From Novosphingobium sp. (GTDB lineage Bacteria; Pseudomonadota; Alphaproteobacteria; Sphingomonadales; Sphingomonadaceae), in contig JAGHZR010000018.1 in NCBI GenBank assembly GCA_017745295.1, positions 124,001-188,000 on the forward strand: a stretch of 64,000 nt of DNA. Reading direction: 5' to 3'. The notes beneath the pieces are model-generated. The model did no database searches and was not told where the DNA came from. It was given only the letters and a program-made list of their open reading frames with translations. Positions within the stretch are counted from its first letter, which is position 1, and every line of letters begins with the position of its first letter. The position numbers and the translations under genes were made by a program. Shown here in pieces: positions 35,328-43,784 of this stretch.

Positions 35328-36260
35328 TCACCCGATATGCGATAACAGCTCCCGCGCGCGGTCGCAGTCGCGGCGCATCTGCGCGACGAGCGCGTCGAGC
35401 GAATCGAACTTGGCCTCGGGACGGAGGAAGTGGTGGAACGCCACTTCGATCTCCTGATCGTAGAGATCGCCGGAGAAGTCGAAGAAATAGGGTTCGAGCA
35501 GCTCGATCGGCGGTTCGAAGGTCGGGCGCACGCCCATGTTGGCGGCGCCGGGCAGGATGCGCCCGTCCGGCATGCGGCCGGTCACGGCGTAGATGCCGTA
35601 GCGCGGGCGCAAGTAGTTGTTCATGTTGATGTTGGCGGTGGGGAAGCCGATGGTCCGGCCCAGCTTGCCGCCGTGCTGCACGATCCCGCGCGCCGCGAAG
35701 GGGCGGGTGAGCAGGCGGGCGGCCATCTCGCACTCGCCCAGCTTCAGCGCGTCGCGGATGCGGCTGGAAGAGACCACGCCCTTGTCGTCGTGCACCGCGC
35801 CGACGGTGCGACCGATCAGCCCGAAGCGGGCGCCGACTTCGCGCAGGACCTGCGGGTTGCCGCTGCGCCCCTTGCCGAAAGTGAAATCCTCGCCGGTGAC
35901 GACGCCCGCGCAGCCGAGCTGGCGGCCGAGCACCTGCTCGATCCAGTCGGCCGCTTCCATCGAGGCCATGGCGCGGTCGAAGTGGAGCACCAGCATGGCG
36001 TCGGCCCCAGCGGCCTCGAACAGGTCCTGCCGCTGGTCCAGCGTGGTCAGGCGGAAGGCGGGAGCGTCGGGCTTGAACAGGCGGACCGGGTGCGGATCGA
36101 AGGTCGCGACCACCGCCGGGCGGCCGAGTTCGCGCGCCCAGCGAATCGCTTCGCCGACCACGGCCTGATGACCCTGATGGAACCCGTCGAAATTGCCGAG
36201 CGCCAGCACGGCGCCGCGCATCGATTCGGGAAGGGTTTCGCGGTTGTCGAGACGAATCAT
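35328..36260 (-). CDS. ribF: Bifunctional riboflavin kinase / FAD synthetase
   Basis: A 310-residue enzyme that makes FMN and then FAD. The N-terminal FAD-synthetase domain has GNFDGFHQGHQAV (nucleotide-binding HxGH-type motif), VATFDPHPVRLF and VTGEDFTFGKGRSG. The C-terminal flavokinase domain has GRTIGFPTANI and RPTFEPP. It is the last gene of gpmA-purE-purK-folA-ribF, starting 12 bases after folA. Its product FAD/FMN would supply flavoenzymes in the window, but that is general supply, not a special link. Confidence 0.96.
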   Translation of the reverse strand: MIRLDNRETLPESMRGAVLALGNFDGFHQGHQAVVGEAIRWARELGRPAVVATFDPHPVRLFKPDAPAFRLTTLDQRQDLFEAAGADAMLVLHFDRAMASMEAADWIEQVLGRQLGCAGVVTGEDFTFGKGRSGNPQVLREVGARFGLIGRTVGAVHDDKGVVSSSRIRDALKLGECEMAARLLTRPFAARGIVQHGGKLGRTIGFPTANINMNNYLRPRYGIYAVTGRMPDGRILPGAANMGVRPTFEPPIELLEPYFFDFSGDLYDQEIEVAFHHFLRPEAKFDSLDALVAQMRRDCDRARELLSHIG

Positions 36261-36272
36261 GTCGATTGAGGC

Positions 36273-36758
36273 CTATAGGTCCCGGACCAGCGTGACGAAA
36301 GCGTGTGCGGGATAGTCACCGTCCGCCGGATGTTCCTCGCGTGCGGTTTCGCGCCATTCGGGGCCGGTTGCGGGCATCGCGGTATCGCCGGGGTAGTCGG
36401 CGTGGATCTCGGTCAGTTCGATGCGGTGGGCGATGCTGCGAAACAGTGCGTAGATTTCCGCGCCGCCGATCACGGCGACTTCGCCCTCACCGGCCAGGGC
36501 GAGCGCCTCTTCGACCGAATGCGCCACTTCCGCGCCTTCGGCTTGCCAAGCCGCATCGCGGGTCAGCACGATATGGCGGCGGCCGGGAAGCGGGGAGGGG
36601 AAGCTGTCGAAAGTCTTGCGGCCCATGATCATCGGTTTGCCGATGGTCATGGCCTTGAAGCGCCGGAGGTCGGCGGGCAGGCGCCAGGGCAGGGCGCCGT
36701 CGCGGCCGATCACGCCGTTGGCTGCGCGGGCATAGATAAGGAAGAGGTCCTGCGCCAA
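36273..36758 (-). CDS. folA: Dihydrofolate reductase
   Basis: A 161-residue NADPH enzyme producing tetrahydrofolate, the trimethoprim target. NGVIGRDGALPWRLPADLRRFK is close to family form with the conserved LPW and the acidic catalytic Asp in PADLRRFK; GKPMIMGRKTFDS and VIGGAEIYALF complete the cofactor site. The start appears to be TTG 36758, 7 bases after the purK stop; the next in-frame Met would remove the first active-site strand. Thymidylate synthase is not adjacent. Confidence 0.95.
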   Translation of the reverse strand: MAQDLFLIYARAANGVIGRDGALPWRLPADLRRFKAMTIGKPMIMGRKTFDSFPSPLPGRRHIVLTRDAAWQAEGAEVAHSVEEALALAGEGEVAVIGGAEIYALFRSIAHRIELTEIHADYPGDTAMPATGPEWRETAREEHPADGDYPAHAFVTLVRDL

Positions 36759-36765
36759 GGGCTGG

Positions 36766-37830
36766 TCAGTCCCGCTGGAAGGTCAGGCGGGTGACATGGC
36801 CCATCTTGCGGCCCGGACGCGCGGCGCCCTTGCCGTAGAGGTGCAGGTGGTTGGCCGGATCGCCGAGGATCGCCGCCCAGTCGTCCGCCTCGTCGCCGAT
36901 CAGGTTGCGCATCTCGACGGCATCGGCGGCAAGGCCGGTATCGCCGAGCGGCAGCCCGCAGATCGCGCGGACGTGGTTCTCGAACTGGCTGGTGACGGCG
37001 CCCTCGATGGTCCAGTGCCCGGAATTGTGGACGCGCGGCGCCATCTCGTTGAAGACGGGGCCGTTTTCGGTGGCGAAGAATTCCAGCGTGAGCACGCCGA
37101 CATAGTCCAGCGCTTCGGCCACTTTGGCGGCGAGTTCGCGCGCGGCGGGAACCTGTTCGAGCAGGCCCTCCGGTGCGGGCACGGTGCTGAGCGCGAGAAT
37201 GCCGCCTTCATGCACGTTGTGCGCCGAATCGAAGTAGCGGATGTCGCCGTCCGCGCCGCGGCACAGGATCACCGAGAATTCGGCGAAGAAGGTGACGAAA
37301 CCCTCATAGATCAGCGGCTGGGCGGGCAGGTCGAGGCCCTCGGCGTCGGCGGTCGTCATGATCCGCCACTGGCCCTTGCCGTCGTAGCCGTCGCGGCGGG
37401 TCTTGAGGATGCCGGGGGCGCCGATTGCGGCGATGGCCCGGGCAAGGTCCTCGGCGGAATCGACCGGCGCGAAGGGGGCAGGGGTGCCGCCGAGGTCGGT
37501 GACGAAGCGCTTCTCGTTCAGCCGGTCCTGCGCGGTTTCGAGCGCGCGGGCGTGGGCGAGCAGCGGCACGTCACCCAGCGCGGCGAGCGGGCCGACCGGC
37601 ACGTTCTCGAACTCGTACGTGACGACTGCGCAGCCTGCCGCGAAGCGGGCCATGGCCTCGGCATCGTCCCATGCCGCGCATGTGAATTCGGCGCTGACTT
37701 CGGCGGCGATCGAATCGGCCTCGGGGGCGTAGATGTGGCAGCGGTAGCCGAGCTGGGCCGCAGCCATCGCGATCATCCGGCCGAGCTGGCCGCCGCCGAG
37801 AATGCCGATGGTTTCGCCGGGAGGGATCAT
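36766..37830 (-). CDS. purK: 5-(carboxyamino)imidazole ribonucleotide synthase
   Basis: A 354-residue ATP-grasp enzyme of purine synthesis that carboxylates AIR with bicarbonate. IGILGGGQLGRMIAMAA is the N-terminal nucleotide fold, TRRDGYDGKGQW the ATP loop, and EFFATENGPVFNEMAPRVHNSGHWTIEGA (broken here by description only: EFFATENGPVF and APRVHNSGHW) the metal and ATP-binding region. PurK hands N5-CAIR to PurE. Unusually, 142 bases with an inverted repeat separate it from purE, which normally overlaps it. Confidence 0.96.
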   Translation of the reverse strand: MIPPGETIGILGGGQLGRMIAMAAAQLGYRCHIYAPEADSIAAEVSAEFTCAAWDDAEAMARFAAGCAVVTYEFENVPVGPLAALGDVPLLAHARALETAQDRLNEKRFVTDLGGTPAPFAPVDSAEDLARAIAAIGAPGILKTRRDGYDGKGQWRIMTTADAEGLDLPAQPLIYEGFVTFFAEFSVILCRGADGDIRYFDSAHNVHEGGILALSTVPAPEGLLEQVPAARELAAKVAEALDYVGVLTLEFFATENGPVFNEMAPRVHNSGHWTIEGAVTSQFENHVRAICGLPLGDTGLAADAVEMRNLIGDEADDWAAILGDPANHLHLYGKGAARPGRKMGHVTRLTFQRD

Positions 37831-37855
37831 CTTTGGAACTCGTTGCGTGCAGGCC

Positions 37856-37933
37856 CTTCGACAAGCTCAGGGCGAGCGGACTTCAATTCAATGCGGATAA
37901 CACCGTTACCCGCTCATGCTGAGCCTGTCGAAG
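37856..37933. repeat. Dispersed inverted repeat, family C, copy 1
   Basis: The left arm (37856-37879), beginning CTTCGACAAGCTCAGG, pairs imperfectly with the right arm (37910-37933), ending CTGAGCCTGTCGAAG. It lies between purE and purK inside one operon. Confidence 0.85.
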
Positions 37934-37972
37934 CATCATGCCCAAGCTGGCAAAACAGCCGGTCCGAAGCAA

Positions 37973-38461
37973 TCAGACCGGCTTTTCCGCCACGCTGGCC
38001 GTCTGGTCCGCGCGGAAGGTCTTGAGCCGTTCGGCCAGCGCCGGGTCGGCGGTGGCGAGGATCGCGGCTGCGAGCAGGCCCGCATTGGCCGCGCCCGCCT
38101 CGCCGATCGCCAGGGTGCCGACCGGAATGCCGGCAGGCATCTGGACGATCGAGAGCAGGCTGTCCTGTCCCGAAAGCGCCTTCGACTGCACCGGCACGCC
38201 GAGCACGGGAAGATGCGTCATCGAGGCGATCATGCCTGGCAGGTGGGCGGCGCCCCCGGCTCCGGCAATCACCACCTTGAAGCCTTCGCCGTCCGCGCCC
38301 TTGGCGAAATCGACCAGACGTTCCGGCGTGCGGTGTGCCGAGACGATGCGGGCGTCATAGGCGACGCCCAGCTTGTCCAGCATCTCCGCTGCGCGCTGCA
38401 TGGTCGGCCAGTCGGACTGGCTGCCCATGACGATGGCTACAGGAGTCCCCACCCCGCTCAT
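37973..38461 (-). CDS. purE: N5-carboxyaminoimidazole ribonucleotide mutase
   Basis: A 162-residue class I PurE that converts N5-CAIR to CAIR. MGSQSDWPTM with SAHRTPERL and AGAGGAAHLPGMIAS make the active site. It begins 1 base after the gpmA stop. The end reads normally with no sign of truncation by the repeat beyond it. Confidence 0.97.
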   Translation of the reverse strand: MSGVGTPVAIVMGSQSDWPTMQRAAEMLDKLGVAYDARIVSAHRTPERLVDFAKGADGEGFKVVIAGAGGAAHLPGMIASMTHLPVLGVPVQSKALSGQDSLLSIVQMPAGIPVGTLAIGEAGAANAGLLAAAILATADPALAERLKTFRADQTASVAEKPV

Positions 38462-38462
38462 C

Positions 38463-39149
38463 TCAACGCTCCGAGAGATAGTAGCGGTCGAGCACCGCGA
38501 GATCGTCCGCCAGTTCGTAGACGATCGGCTGGCCGGTCGGGATTTCGAGGCCGGTGATCTCGTCGTCCGAAATGCCCGAGAGGTGCTTGACCAGCGCGCG
38601 CAGGCTGTTGCCGTGGGCGGAGATCAGCACGTCGGCACCGGCCTTGAGGTGCGGCACGATCGAGCCTTCATAGTAAGGCAGGACGCGGGCGATGGTGTCC
38701 TTGAGGCTTTCGGTCTGCGGCACGGCGATCCCGGCATAGCGCGGGTCGGTGGAGAGATCGAACTCGCTGCCGATTTCCAGCACCGGCGGCGGCGTGTCGA
38801 AGCTGCGGCGCCAGATCTTGACCTGCTCGTCGCCGTGCTTCGCAGCGGTCTCGGCCTTGTTGAGGCCGGTGAGGCCGCCGTAGTGACGCTCGTTCAGGCG
38901 CCAGTCCTTGGTCTCGGGGATCCACGCGAGATCGGCGGCCTCCAATGCGAGGTGCAGGGTGCGGATCGCGCGGGTCTGGAGCGAGGTGAAGGCGACGGTG
39001 GGCGCGATGCCCTTGTCCTTCAGCAGGATGCCAGCGGCGCGGGCTTCTTCCTCACCCTTTTCGGTGAGGTTCACGTCCCACCAGCCGGTGAAGCGGTTTT
39101 CGAGATTCCATTGGCTCTGGCCGTGGCGGACGAGGATCAGGCGAGGCAA
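38463..39149 (-). CDS. gpmA: 2,3-bisphosphoglycerate-dependent phosphoglycerate mutase
   Basis: A 228-residue glycolytic enzyme interconverting 3- and 2-phosphoglycerate. The phospho-His motif is LVRHGQSQWNLENRFTGW (His in RHG), RLNERHYGGLTG is the substrate loop and SAHGNSLRALV carries the second His. The start codon is TTG with GGGAG 6 bases upstream; no ATG exists nearby. It is the first gene of the pur-fol-rib operon. Confidence 0.96.
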   Translation of the reverse strand: MPRLILVRHGQSQWNLENRFTGWWDVNLTEKGEEEARAAGILLKDKGIAPTVAFTSLQTRAIRTLHLALEAADLAWIPETKDWRLNERHYGGLTGLNKAETAAKHGDEQVKIWRRSFDTPPPVLEIGSEFDLSTDPRYAGIAVPQTESLKDTIARVLPYYEGSIVPHLKAGADVLISAHGNSLRALVKHLSGISDDEITGLEIPTGQPIVYELADDLAVLDRYYLSER

Positions 39150-39226
39150 GGCGTACTCCCAGGTCTCAGCGGCGATCCCCTCGGGAAACGCCCGTTGGCA
39201 GACTGACTCTATGTCTGGCGCAGCCC

Positions 39227-39430
39227 CTAGCTTTCCGATGTCGGTTTGGAAAGACCGCCTGATTCGTTTTCGCCTCCGATGTGGCCGTCGTTTTCGCGTG
39301 CTGATTCGTCCATCGGTGCGGCATCGTCGCTTCCGGCCTCTACCGCGCGGGCCTGGGCCTTGCGGCGACGAAGATTTTCGCGAAGCTTCGCGGCGAGCCG
39401 TTCCTCGCGGGATTGCTGGGGTTGCGTCAT
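39227..39430 (-). CDS. Small basic conserved protein
   Basis: 67 residues. The N-terminal half has the strongly basic helix RLAAKLRENLRRRKAQARA, and the rest is acidic and disordered (DDAAPMDESARENDG). I recall similar short proteins in sphingomonads with the LRxNLxRRKAQAR stretch, often near murA. It could bind nucleic acid or ribosomes, but that is only a guess. ATG 39430 precedes the helix. Confidence 0.7.
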   Translation of the reverse strand: MTQPQQSREERLAAKLRENLRRRKAQARAVEAGSDDAAPMDESARENDGHIGGENESGGLSKPTSES

Positions 39431-39503
39431 GGTTCGGGCGTCTTTCACAGGGCCTTTGAAGGCCCTCGGAATGGCTTTCTGAAAAAGAATGCGCAAGTGG
39501 CGC

Positions 39504-39532
39504 TTGACAATCTTCGCGGTCACGGACATTAG
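39504..39532 (+). promoter_or_regulatory. Sigma-70-type promoter of tRNA-Thr
   Basis: TTGACA (39504-39509), 17-base spacer, then CATTAG (39527-39532), 57 bases before the mature tRNA 5' end. Confidence 0.6.
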
Positions 39533-39588
39533 CGCGCCCCTGCCCCGGGTCGCCGGGACAAGCGCTTTCCGGACACGGAAACTCAGGC

Positions 39589-39663
39589 GCTGCTGTAGCT
39601 CAGTGGTAGAGCGCGTCATTGGTAATGACGAGGTCGGGAGTTCAATCCTCCCCAGCAGCACCA
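39589..39663 (+). tRNA. tRNA-Thr (anticodon GGT)
   Basis: A 75-base tRNA with encoded CCA. The acceptor stem GCTGCTG (39589-39595) pairs with CAGCAGC (39653-39659), discriminator A then CCA. The anticodon stem CGTCA / TGACG encloses loop TTGGTAA with anticodon GGT, reading ACC and ACU. The T-arm carries GTTCAATCC. All stems are intact. Confidence 0.97.
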
Positions 39664-39758
39664 TTCTCCTCACATCGAGAACTGGTGATTCCGCAGGCAA
39701 GCTGCGGATGTTCCACGTGAAAACGCGCGGACTGTGACCTTTTTGCTGCACTGCAGCG

Positions 39759-39809
39759 CTGTCACGAAAGTGCCATCCCATTGGCACGTAACTGTCACGA
39801 ACCCTGCCT
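39759..39809 (+). promoter_or_regulatory. PHO-box-like repeats before the phytate-uptake genes
   Basis: CTGTCACGAAAGTGCCAT (39759-39776) and CTGTCACGAACCCTGCCT (39792-39809) both start with CTGTCAC, 33 bases apart (about three helical turns). Each resembles the PhoB box (CTGTCAT, 4 bases, then a second TGTCA-like half). A separate palindrome GTGCCA-N6-TGGCAC (39771-39788) lies between them. Phosphate control suits a phytase operon, but is inferred. Confidence 0.45.
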
Positions 39810-39849
39810 AGACGCGCCGCAATTCGTCGCAAAACAGGGCTTCCACTAA

Positions 39850-42621
39850 ATGAAAACCTCGCTCCGGATCGCAGCCGGTCTGCTCGCTTCGGCATCGTTC
39901 GCCACGATTGCTCATGCAGGCGAAGTCGCGGGCAGCGTTCATGACGCATCGGGCGTGCGTCCGCTCCAGGCGGCCTCGGTCCGCATCGTCGAGCTGAACC
40001 GCGCCGCCGAAACCGATCGCGCGGGCAACTATGTGTTCGGCGATGTCCCTGCCGGAACCTACACTCTGGAAGCGCGCTATGTCGGCGCCGAAGTGACCAC
40101 GCAGAGCCTCACCGTACCGGCGACCGGCCGTATCGCGGGCAACTTCGATCTTCCGGCGATCGGCGGCGGCGACATCCTCGTCACCGGCCAGACCGCCAAC
40201 CTCACCAGCGCCCTGTCGCGCCAGAAGGCCGCCGACGGCGTGGTCTCGGTGCTGACCCGCGACGCCGTGGGCCAGTTCCCCGACCAGAACGTCGCCGAAT
40301 CGCTGCGCCGCCTGCCGGGCGTGAACATCCTCAACGACCAGGGCGAAGGCCGCTACGTCTCGGTTCGCGGCCTCGATCCGGATCTCAACGGCACCTCGAT
40401 CAACGGCGTGCGCATGCCTGCGCCAGAATCGGACGCCCGCTCGGTCGCGCTCGACGTGGTTTCCTCCGACACCATCGAATCGGTGGAAGTGAAGAAGTCC
40501 TTCACGCCCGACATGGACGGCGACTTCATTGGCGCCTCTGTCGAGATCAAGACCACCAGCGCCTTCGATTCCAAGAAGAACCGCTACTCGCTGAGCGCCG
40601 AGGGCAGCTGGAACGACTATTCGGGCAAAGTCACGCCGAAGGGCGCCTTCGACTTCACCCAGAAGCTGGGTGACGATTTCGGCATCGCCGGCTCGGTCAG
40701 CTACTACAAGCGCAAGTTCGAGACCGACAACGTCGAGACCGGCGGCTGGAACGTCGACGACAACGGCAATGCCTGGGCCGAATCGATCGAATATCGCGAC
40801 TATGACGTCGAGCGCACCCGCATCAATGCCGCGCTCTCCGCCGACTGGCGCGTTTCAGACACGACCAAGGCCTATGTCCGCGGCAACTGGGCGCAGTTCG
40901 ACGATCACGAATATCGCCGCCGCACCACGCTCGACTTCGGCGATTTCGACGCTCCGAGCAGCAGCACCGATACCGGTGCGACCTTCAATTCGAGCGATGA
41001 GCGCATCACCGTCGAGCGCGACCTGAAGGACCGCTTCGAGCGCCAGCGCATCCGCAGCGTCGCCATCGGCAGCGATACCGATACCGGCACCTGGAAGTTC
41101 AACTGGCAGGCGAGCTACGCCAAGTCGAGCGAGAAGGAGACGTTCTCGATCGACCCGACACGCTTCCGCGCCCGCTTCAACAAGGGCGTTGTGGTCGCCA
41201 CCGACTACGCAAACGAATACTATCCGATCTATTCGGTCACAGCCGACCCGGACAAGGCCTTCAACAATGCGTCCAAGTACGCATTCAACAAGACCGAACT
41301 CACCACCCTGTCCGACAGCCAGGACGAGGAATGGGCAATCAAGGCCGACCTCGCGCGCACTTTCGCGGGCGATAACGGCGACTTCACGGTTCAGGCCGGT
41401 GCCAAGGCGCGCTGGCGCAAGAAGTCCTACGACAAGAACATTCTCTATTATGAACTGGCGAAGGGCAAGAGCTACACGCTTGCGGACGTGCTGGGCGAAC
41501 AGACCTACCGCCTGGCCGACATGGGGCCGGTGGCCAGCAAGGGCGGCGCGGCCGACTACCTGCTGGCGAACCCCGCTTCCTTCGCCGTCAACAACTACGA
41601 GAGCGCCCTGGGTTCGGCGACCGACGACTATTCGGTGCGTGAGGACATTCTGGCCGGCTACGCGATGGCGCGCTGGGACAGCTCTACCCTGCGCGTGATC
41701 GGCGGCGTTCGCATGGAGCGCACGCACAACGAACTCAACGGCAGCCTCGTCACCGACAACGGCGACGACACGATCGCCATCGATCCGCTGACCTACAAGC
41801 GCAACTACACAAACTGGCTGCCCAGCCTGACCCTGCGCTACAGCCCGCAGCAGAATCTGGTCGCCCGTCTGGCCGGTTACAAGACGATCGTGCGTCCCAA
41901 GCTCTCGCAGCTCGCCCCGCGCAACACGATCAACGAAGATCTCGAACTGGTCGTCGGCAATCCCGAGCTGAAGCCCTACCAGGCGTGGAACTTCGACGCC
42001 GGGTTCGACTACTATTTCTCGAACAACGGCGCCTTCTCGATCGGTGGCTTCTACAAGTCGATCAAGGACTACACCTACAGCTTCAACTCGAAGGAAGCCG
42101 GCGTCTACAACGGCATCGCCTATGACGAGATCACCATGCCGGTGAACGGCGACACTGCCGAGATCGCTGGTCTGGAAGCCAGCTTCAGCCAGGTCTTCTC
42201 GATGCTGCCTTCGCCGTTCGACGGGTTGCTGACGCAGATCAACTATACGTACACGTATGCTCGCGGAACGGTGGCCGACGACCGTCGCATTTCGCTGCCG
42301 AATGCCTCGAAGAACACCTTCAACGTCGTGCTCGGCTATGAAAAGGGCCCGATCAGCCTGCGTGCTGCCGGTACGTTCCGCGACAAGTACCTCGACGAAG
42401 TCGGTAACGATTTCGAGACCGACCGCACCGTCAATCAGCACTTCCAGCTGGATCTTTCGGCCAAGTACAAGCTGACCGACAACATCCGTCTCTTTGCAGA
42501 CTGGGTGAACGTCAACAATGCCAAGTACTTCGCCTATCAGAACCTCGCCGGGGCCAAGCGCGTGCTCCAGTACGAGGAATACGGCTCGACCGTGAAGTTC
42601 GGCGCGCGGGTGACCTTCTGA
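39850..42621 (+). CDS. TonB-dependent receptor (phytate-linked)
   Basis: A 923-residue outer-membrane transporter. The signal peptide is about residues 1-23 (ending TIAHAGE). Residues about 25-100 form a carboxypeptidase-regulatory-like beta domain (AETDRAGNYVFGDVPAGTYT). The plug domain (about 120-235) has FPDQNVAESLRRLPGVNI and RYVSVRGLDPDLN. The 22-strand barrel fills the rest, ending in YGSTVKFGARVTF with a terminal Phe as expected. This fits the sphingomonad receptors for sugars, iron or phosphorylated compounds. The stop overlaps the phytase ATG (TGATG), so the likely ligand is phytate or a breakdown product. The direct substrate is inference. Confidence 0.93.
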   Translation: MKTSLRIAAGLLASASFATIAHAGEVAGSVHDASGVRPLQAASVRIVELNRAAETDRAGNYVFGDVPAGTYTLEARYVGAEVTTQSLTVPATGRIAGNFDLPAIGGGDILVTGQTANLTSALSRQKAADGVVSVLTRDAVGQFPDQNVAESLRRLPGVNILNDQGEGRYVSVRGLDPDLNGTSINGVRMPAPESDARSVALDVVSSDTIESVEVKKSFTPDMDGDFIGASVEIKTTSAFDSKKNRYSLSAEGSWNDYSGKVTPKGAFDFTQKLGDDFGIAGSVSYYKRKFETDNVETGGWNVDDNGNAWAESIEYRDYDVERTRINAALSADWRVSDTTKAYVRGNWAQFDDHEYRRRTTLDFGDFDAPSSSTDTGATFNSSDERITVERDLKDRFERQRIRSVAIGSDTDTGTWKFNWQASYAKSSEKETFSIDPTRFRARFNKGVVVATDYANEYYPIYSVTADPDKAFNNASKYAFNKTELTTLSDSQDEEWAIKADLARTFAGDNGDFTVQAGAKARWRKKSYDKNILYYELAKGKSYTLADVLGEQTYRLADMGPVASKGGAADYLLANPASFAVNNYESALGSATDDYSVREDILAGYAMARWDSSTLRVIGGVRMERTHNELNGSLVTDNGDDTIAIDPLTYKRNYTNWLPSLTLRYSPQQNLVARLAGYKTIVRPKLSQLAPRNTINEDLELVVGNPELKPYQAWNFDAGFDYYFSNNGAFSIGGFYKSIKDYTYSFNSKEAGVYNGIAYDEITMPVNGDTAEIAGLEASFSQVFSMLPSPFDGLLTQINYTYTYARGTVADDRRISLPNASKNTFNVVLGYEKGPISLRAAGTFRDKYLDEVGNDFETDRTVNQHFQLDLSAKYKLTDNIRLFADWVNVNNAKYFAYQNLAGAKRVLQYEEYGSTVKFGARVTF

Positions 42622-43730
42622 TGAAGGCCGTTTTCACGAACCTCTCCGGAATCGTGAAGCAGGGATCGGGAGCATTGCTCCCGGCCCTTCTGCTTACCGG
42701 TTGCGCGACGACGGGCGGCGCGCCTGCCGCTGTTCGTCTGCCCGCCACCGACGTTCCCGCCGAGGCGGAGACCGATCCGGTCGGCACGGCCAATGTCGAT
42801 GCCGCCGACGACCCGGCGATCTGGCGCAATGCCGCAAATCCTGCGGCCAGCCTGATTCTGGGCACCGACAAGAAGGCGGGACTCTACGTCTACGGCCTCG
42901 ACGGCAAGGTGCGCGATTTCGCTCCGGCAGGCGCGCTCAACAATGTGGACTTGCGCGAAGTGCGGCTGGCCGATGGTTCGGTGCGCATTCTCGTCGGCGC
43001 CAGTGACCGCACCGACCGGGCCGAGCCGCGCATCGCTTTGTTCGCGCTTGATGGTGCGAGCGGCAAGCTCGCCGCGCTCGGCGCCGAGACGTTCCTGCCC
43101 GCAGGCCATGCTCCGGCAGAGGCTTACGGTTTCTGCATGGGCAATGCGCTCGCGCGCGGCGAACTGGCGCGGGCCTATGTCGTGCTCAAGGACGGCTCGG
43201 TGGCGGAAAGCCGCCTGCTCGAGAAGGACGGGCGGATCGCGGCTGACTATGTGCGGCTGGTGAAGTTCGCCACCCAGTCCGAAGGTTGCGTGGTCGACGA
43301 TGCGGGCAAGGTCCTGTTCGTGGCCGAGGAAGACGTGGGTATCTGGAAAGTCCCGCTAGCGGGCGCGAATCTGGTGGCCGAGCCTTTCGCCCGCGTCGGT
43401 GCCGAGGACGGGCTGGTGGCGGATGTCGAGGGACTGGCCGTGGCGCGTGAAAGCGGCGGACGGGCCTGGCTCGTCGCCTCCAGCCAGGGTGACAGTGCCT
43501 ATGCGCTGTTCGACCTGTCCTCGGGCAAGCCTGCCGGCCGTTTCCGCATCGAGGGCGGTCCGATCGGCGGCACCAGCGATACCGACGGGATCGAGGTCAT
43601 GCTTGGCGATTTCGGCCCGCAGTTTCCCGAAGGCCTGATGGTCGCGCAGGACGGCGACAATGCCCCCAGGGCGCAGAACTTCAAGATGCTGTCCTGGCGG
43701 GCGATCCGCACGGCGCTTGGGATCGAGTGA
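42621..43730 (+). CDS. Beta-propeller phytase (lipoprotein)
   Basis: A 369-residue 3-phytase of the six-blade Ca2+-dependent family, which removes phosphate from phytate. The N-terminal signal has lipobox LTGC with lipidated Cys28, so it is anchored in the outer membrane. Family landmarks in order: AADDPAIW, GTDKKAGLYVYGLDGK, LNNVDLRE, AYGFCM, QSEGCVVDD, LFVAEEDVGIWK, VADVEGLAV, ASSQGDSAYALF and DTDGIEVM. The acidic Ca2+-site residues of EDVG and DVEG are visible. It is coupled to the TonB receptor gene, giving a surface uptake unit. Confidence 0.92.
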   Translation: MKAVFTNLSGIVKQGSGALLPALLLTGCATTGGAPAAVRLPATDVPAEAETDPVGTANVDAADDPAIWRNAANPAASLILGTDKKAGLYVYGLDGKVRDFAPAGALNNVDLREVRLADGSVRILVGASDRTDRAEPRIALFALDGASGKLAALGAETFLPAGHAPAEAYGFCMGNALARGELARAYVVLKDGSVAESRLLEKDGRIAADYVRLVKFATQSEGCVVDDAGKVLFVAEEDVGIWKVPLAGANLVAEPFARVGAEDGLVADVEGLAVARESGGRAWLVASSQGDSAYALFDLSSGKPAGRFRIEGGPIGGTSDTDGIEVMLGDFGPQFPEGLMVAQDGDNAPRAQNFKMLSWRAIRTALGIE

Positions 43731-43784
43731 GCGTCAATGGCCCGGCTTGAGAATCCACACTCTGCTGGAGTATCAGGGCGGGTG

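Noticed and set aside
39783..39797. TGGCACG before the TonB receptor as a sigma-54 promoter
   Set aside because: The -12 element (TTGC) is missing at the required spacing.
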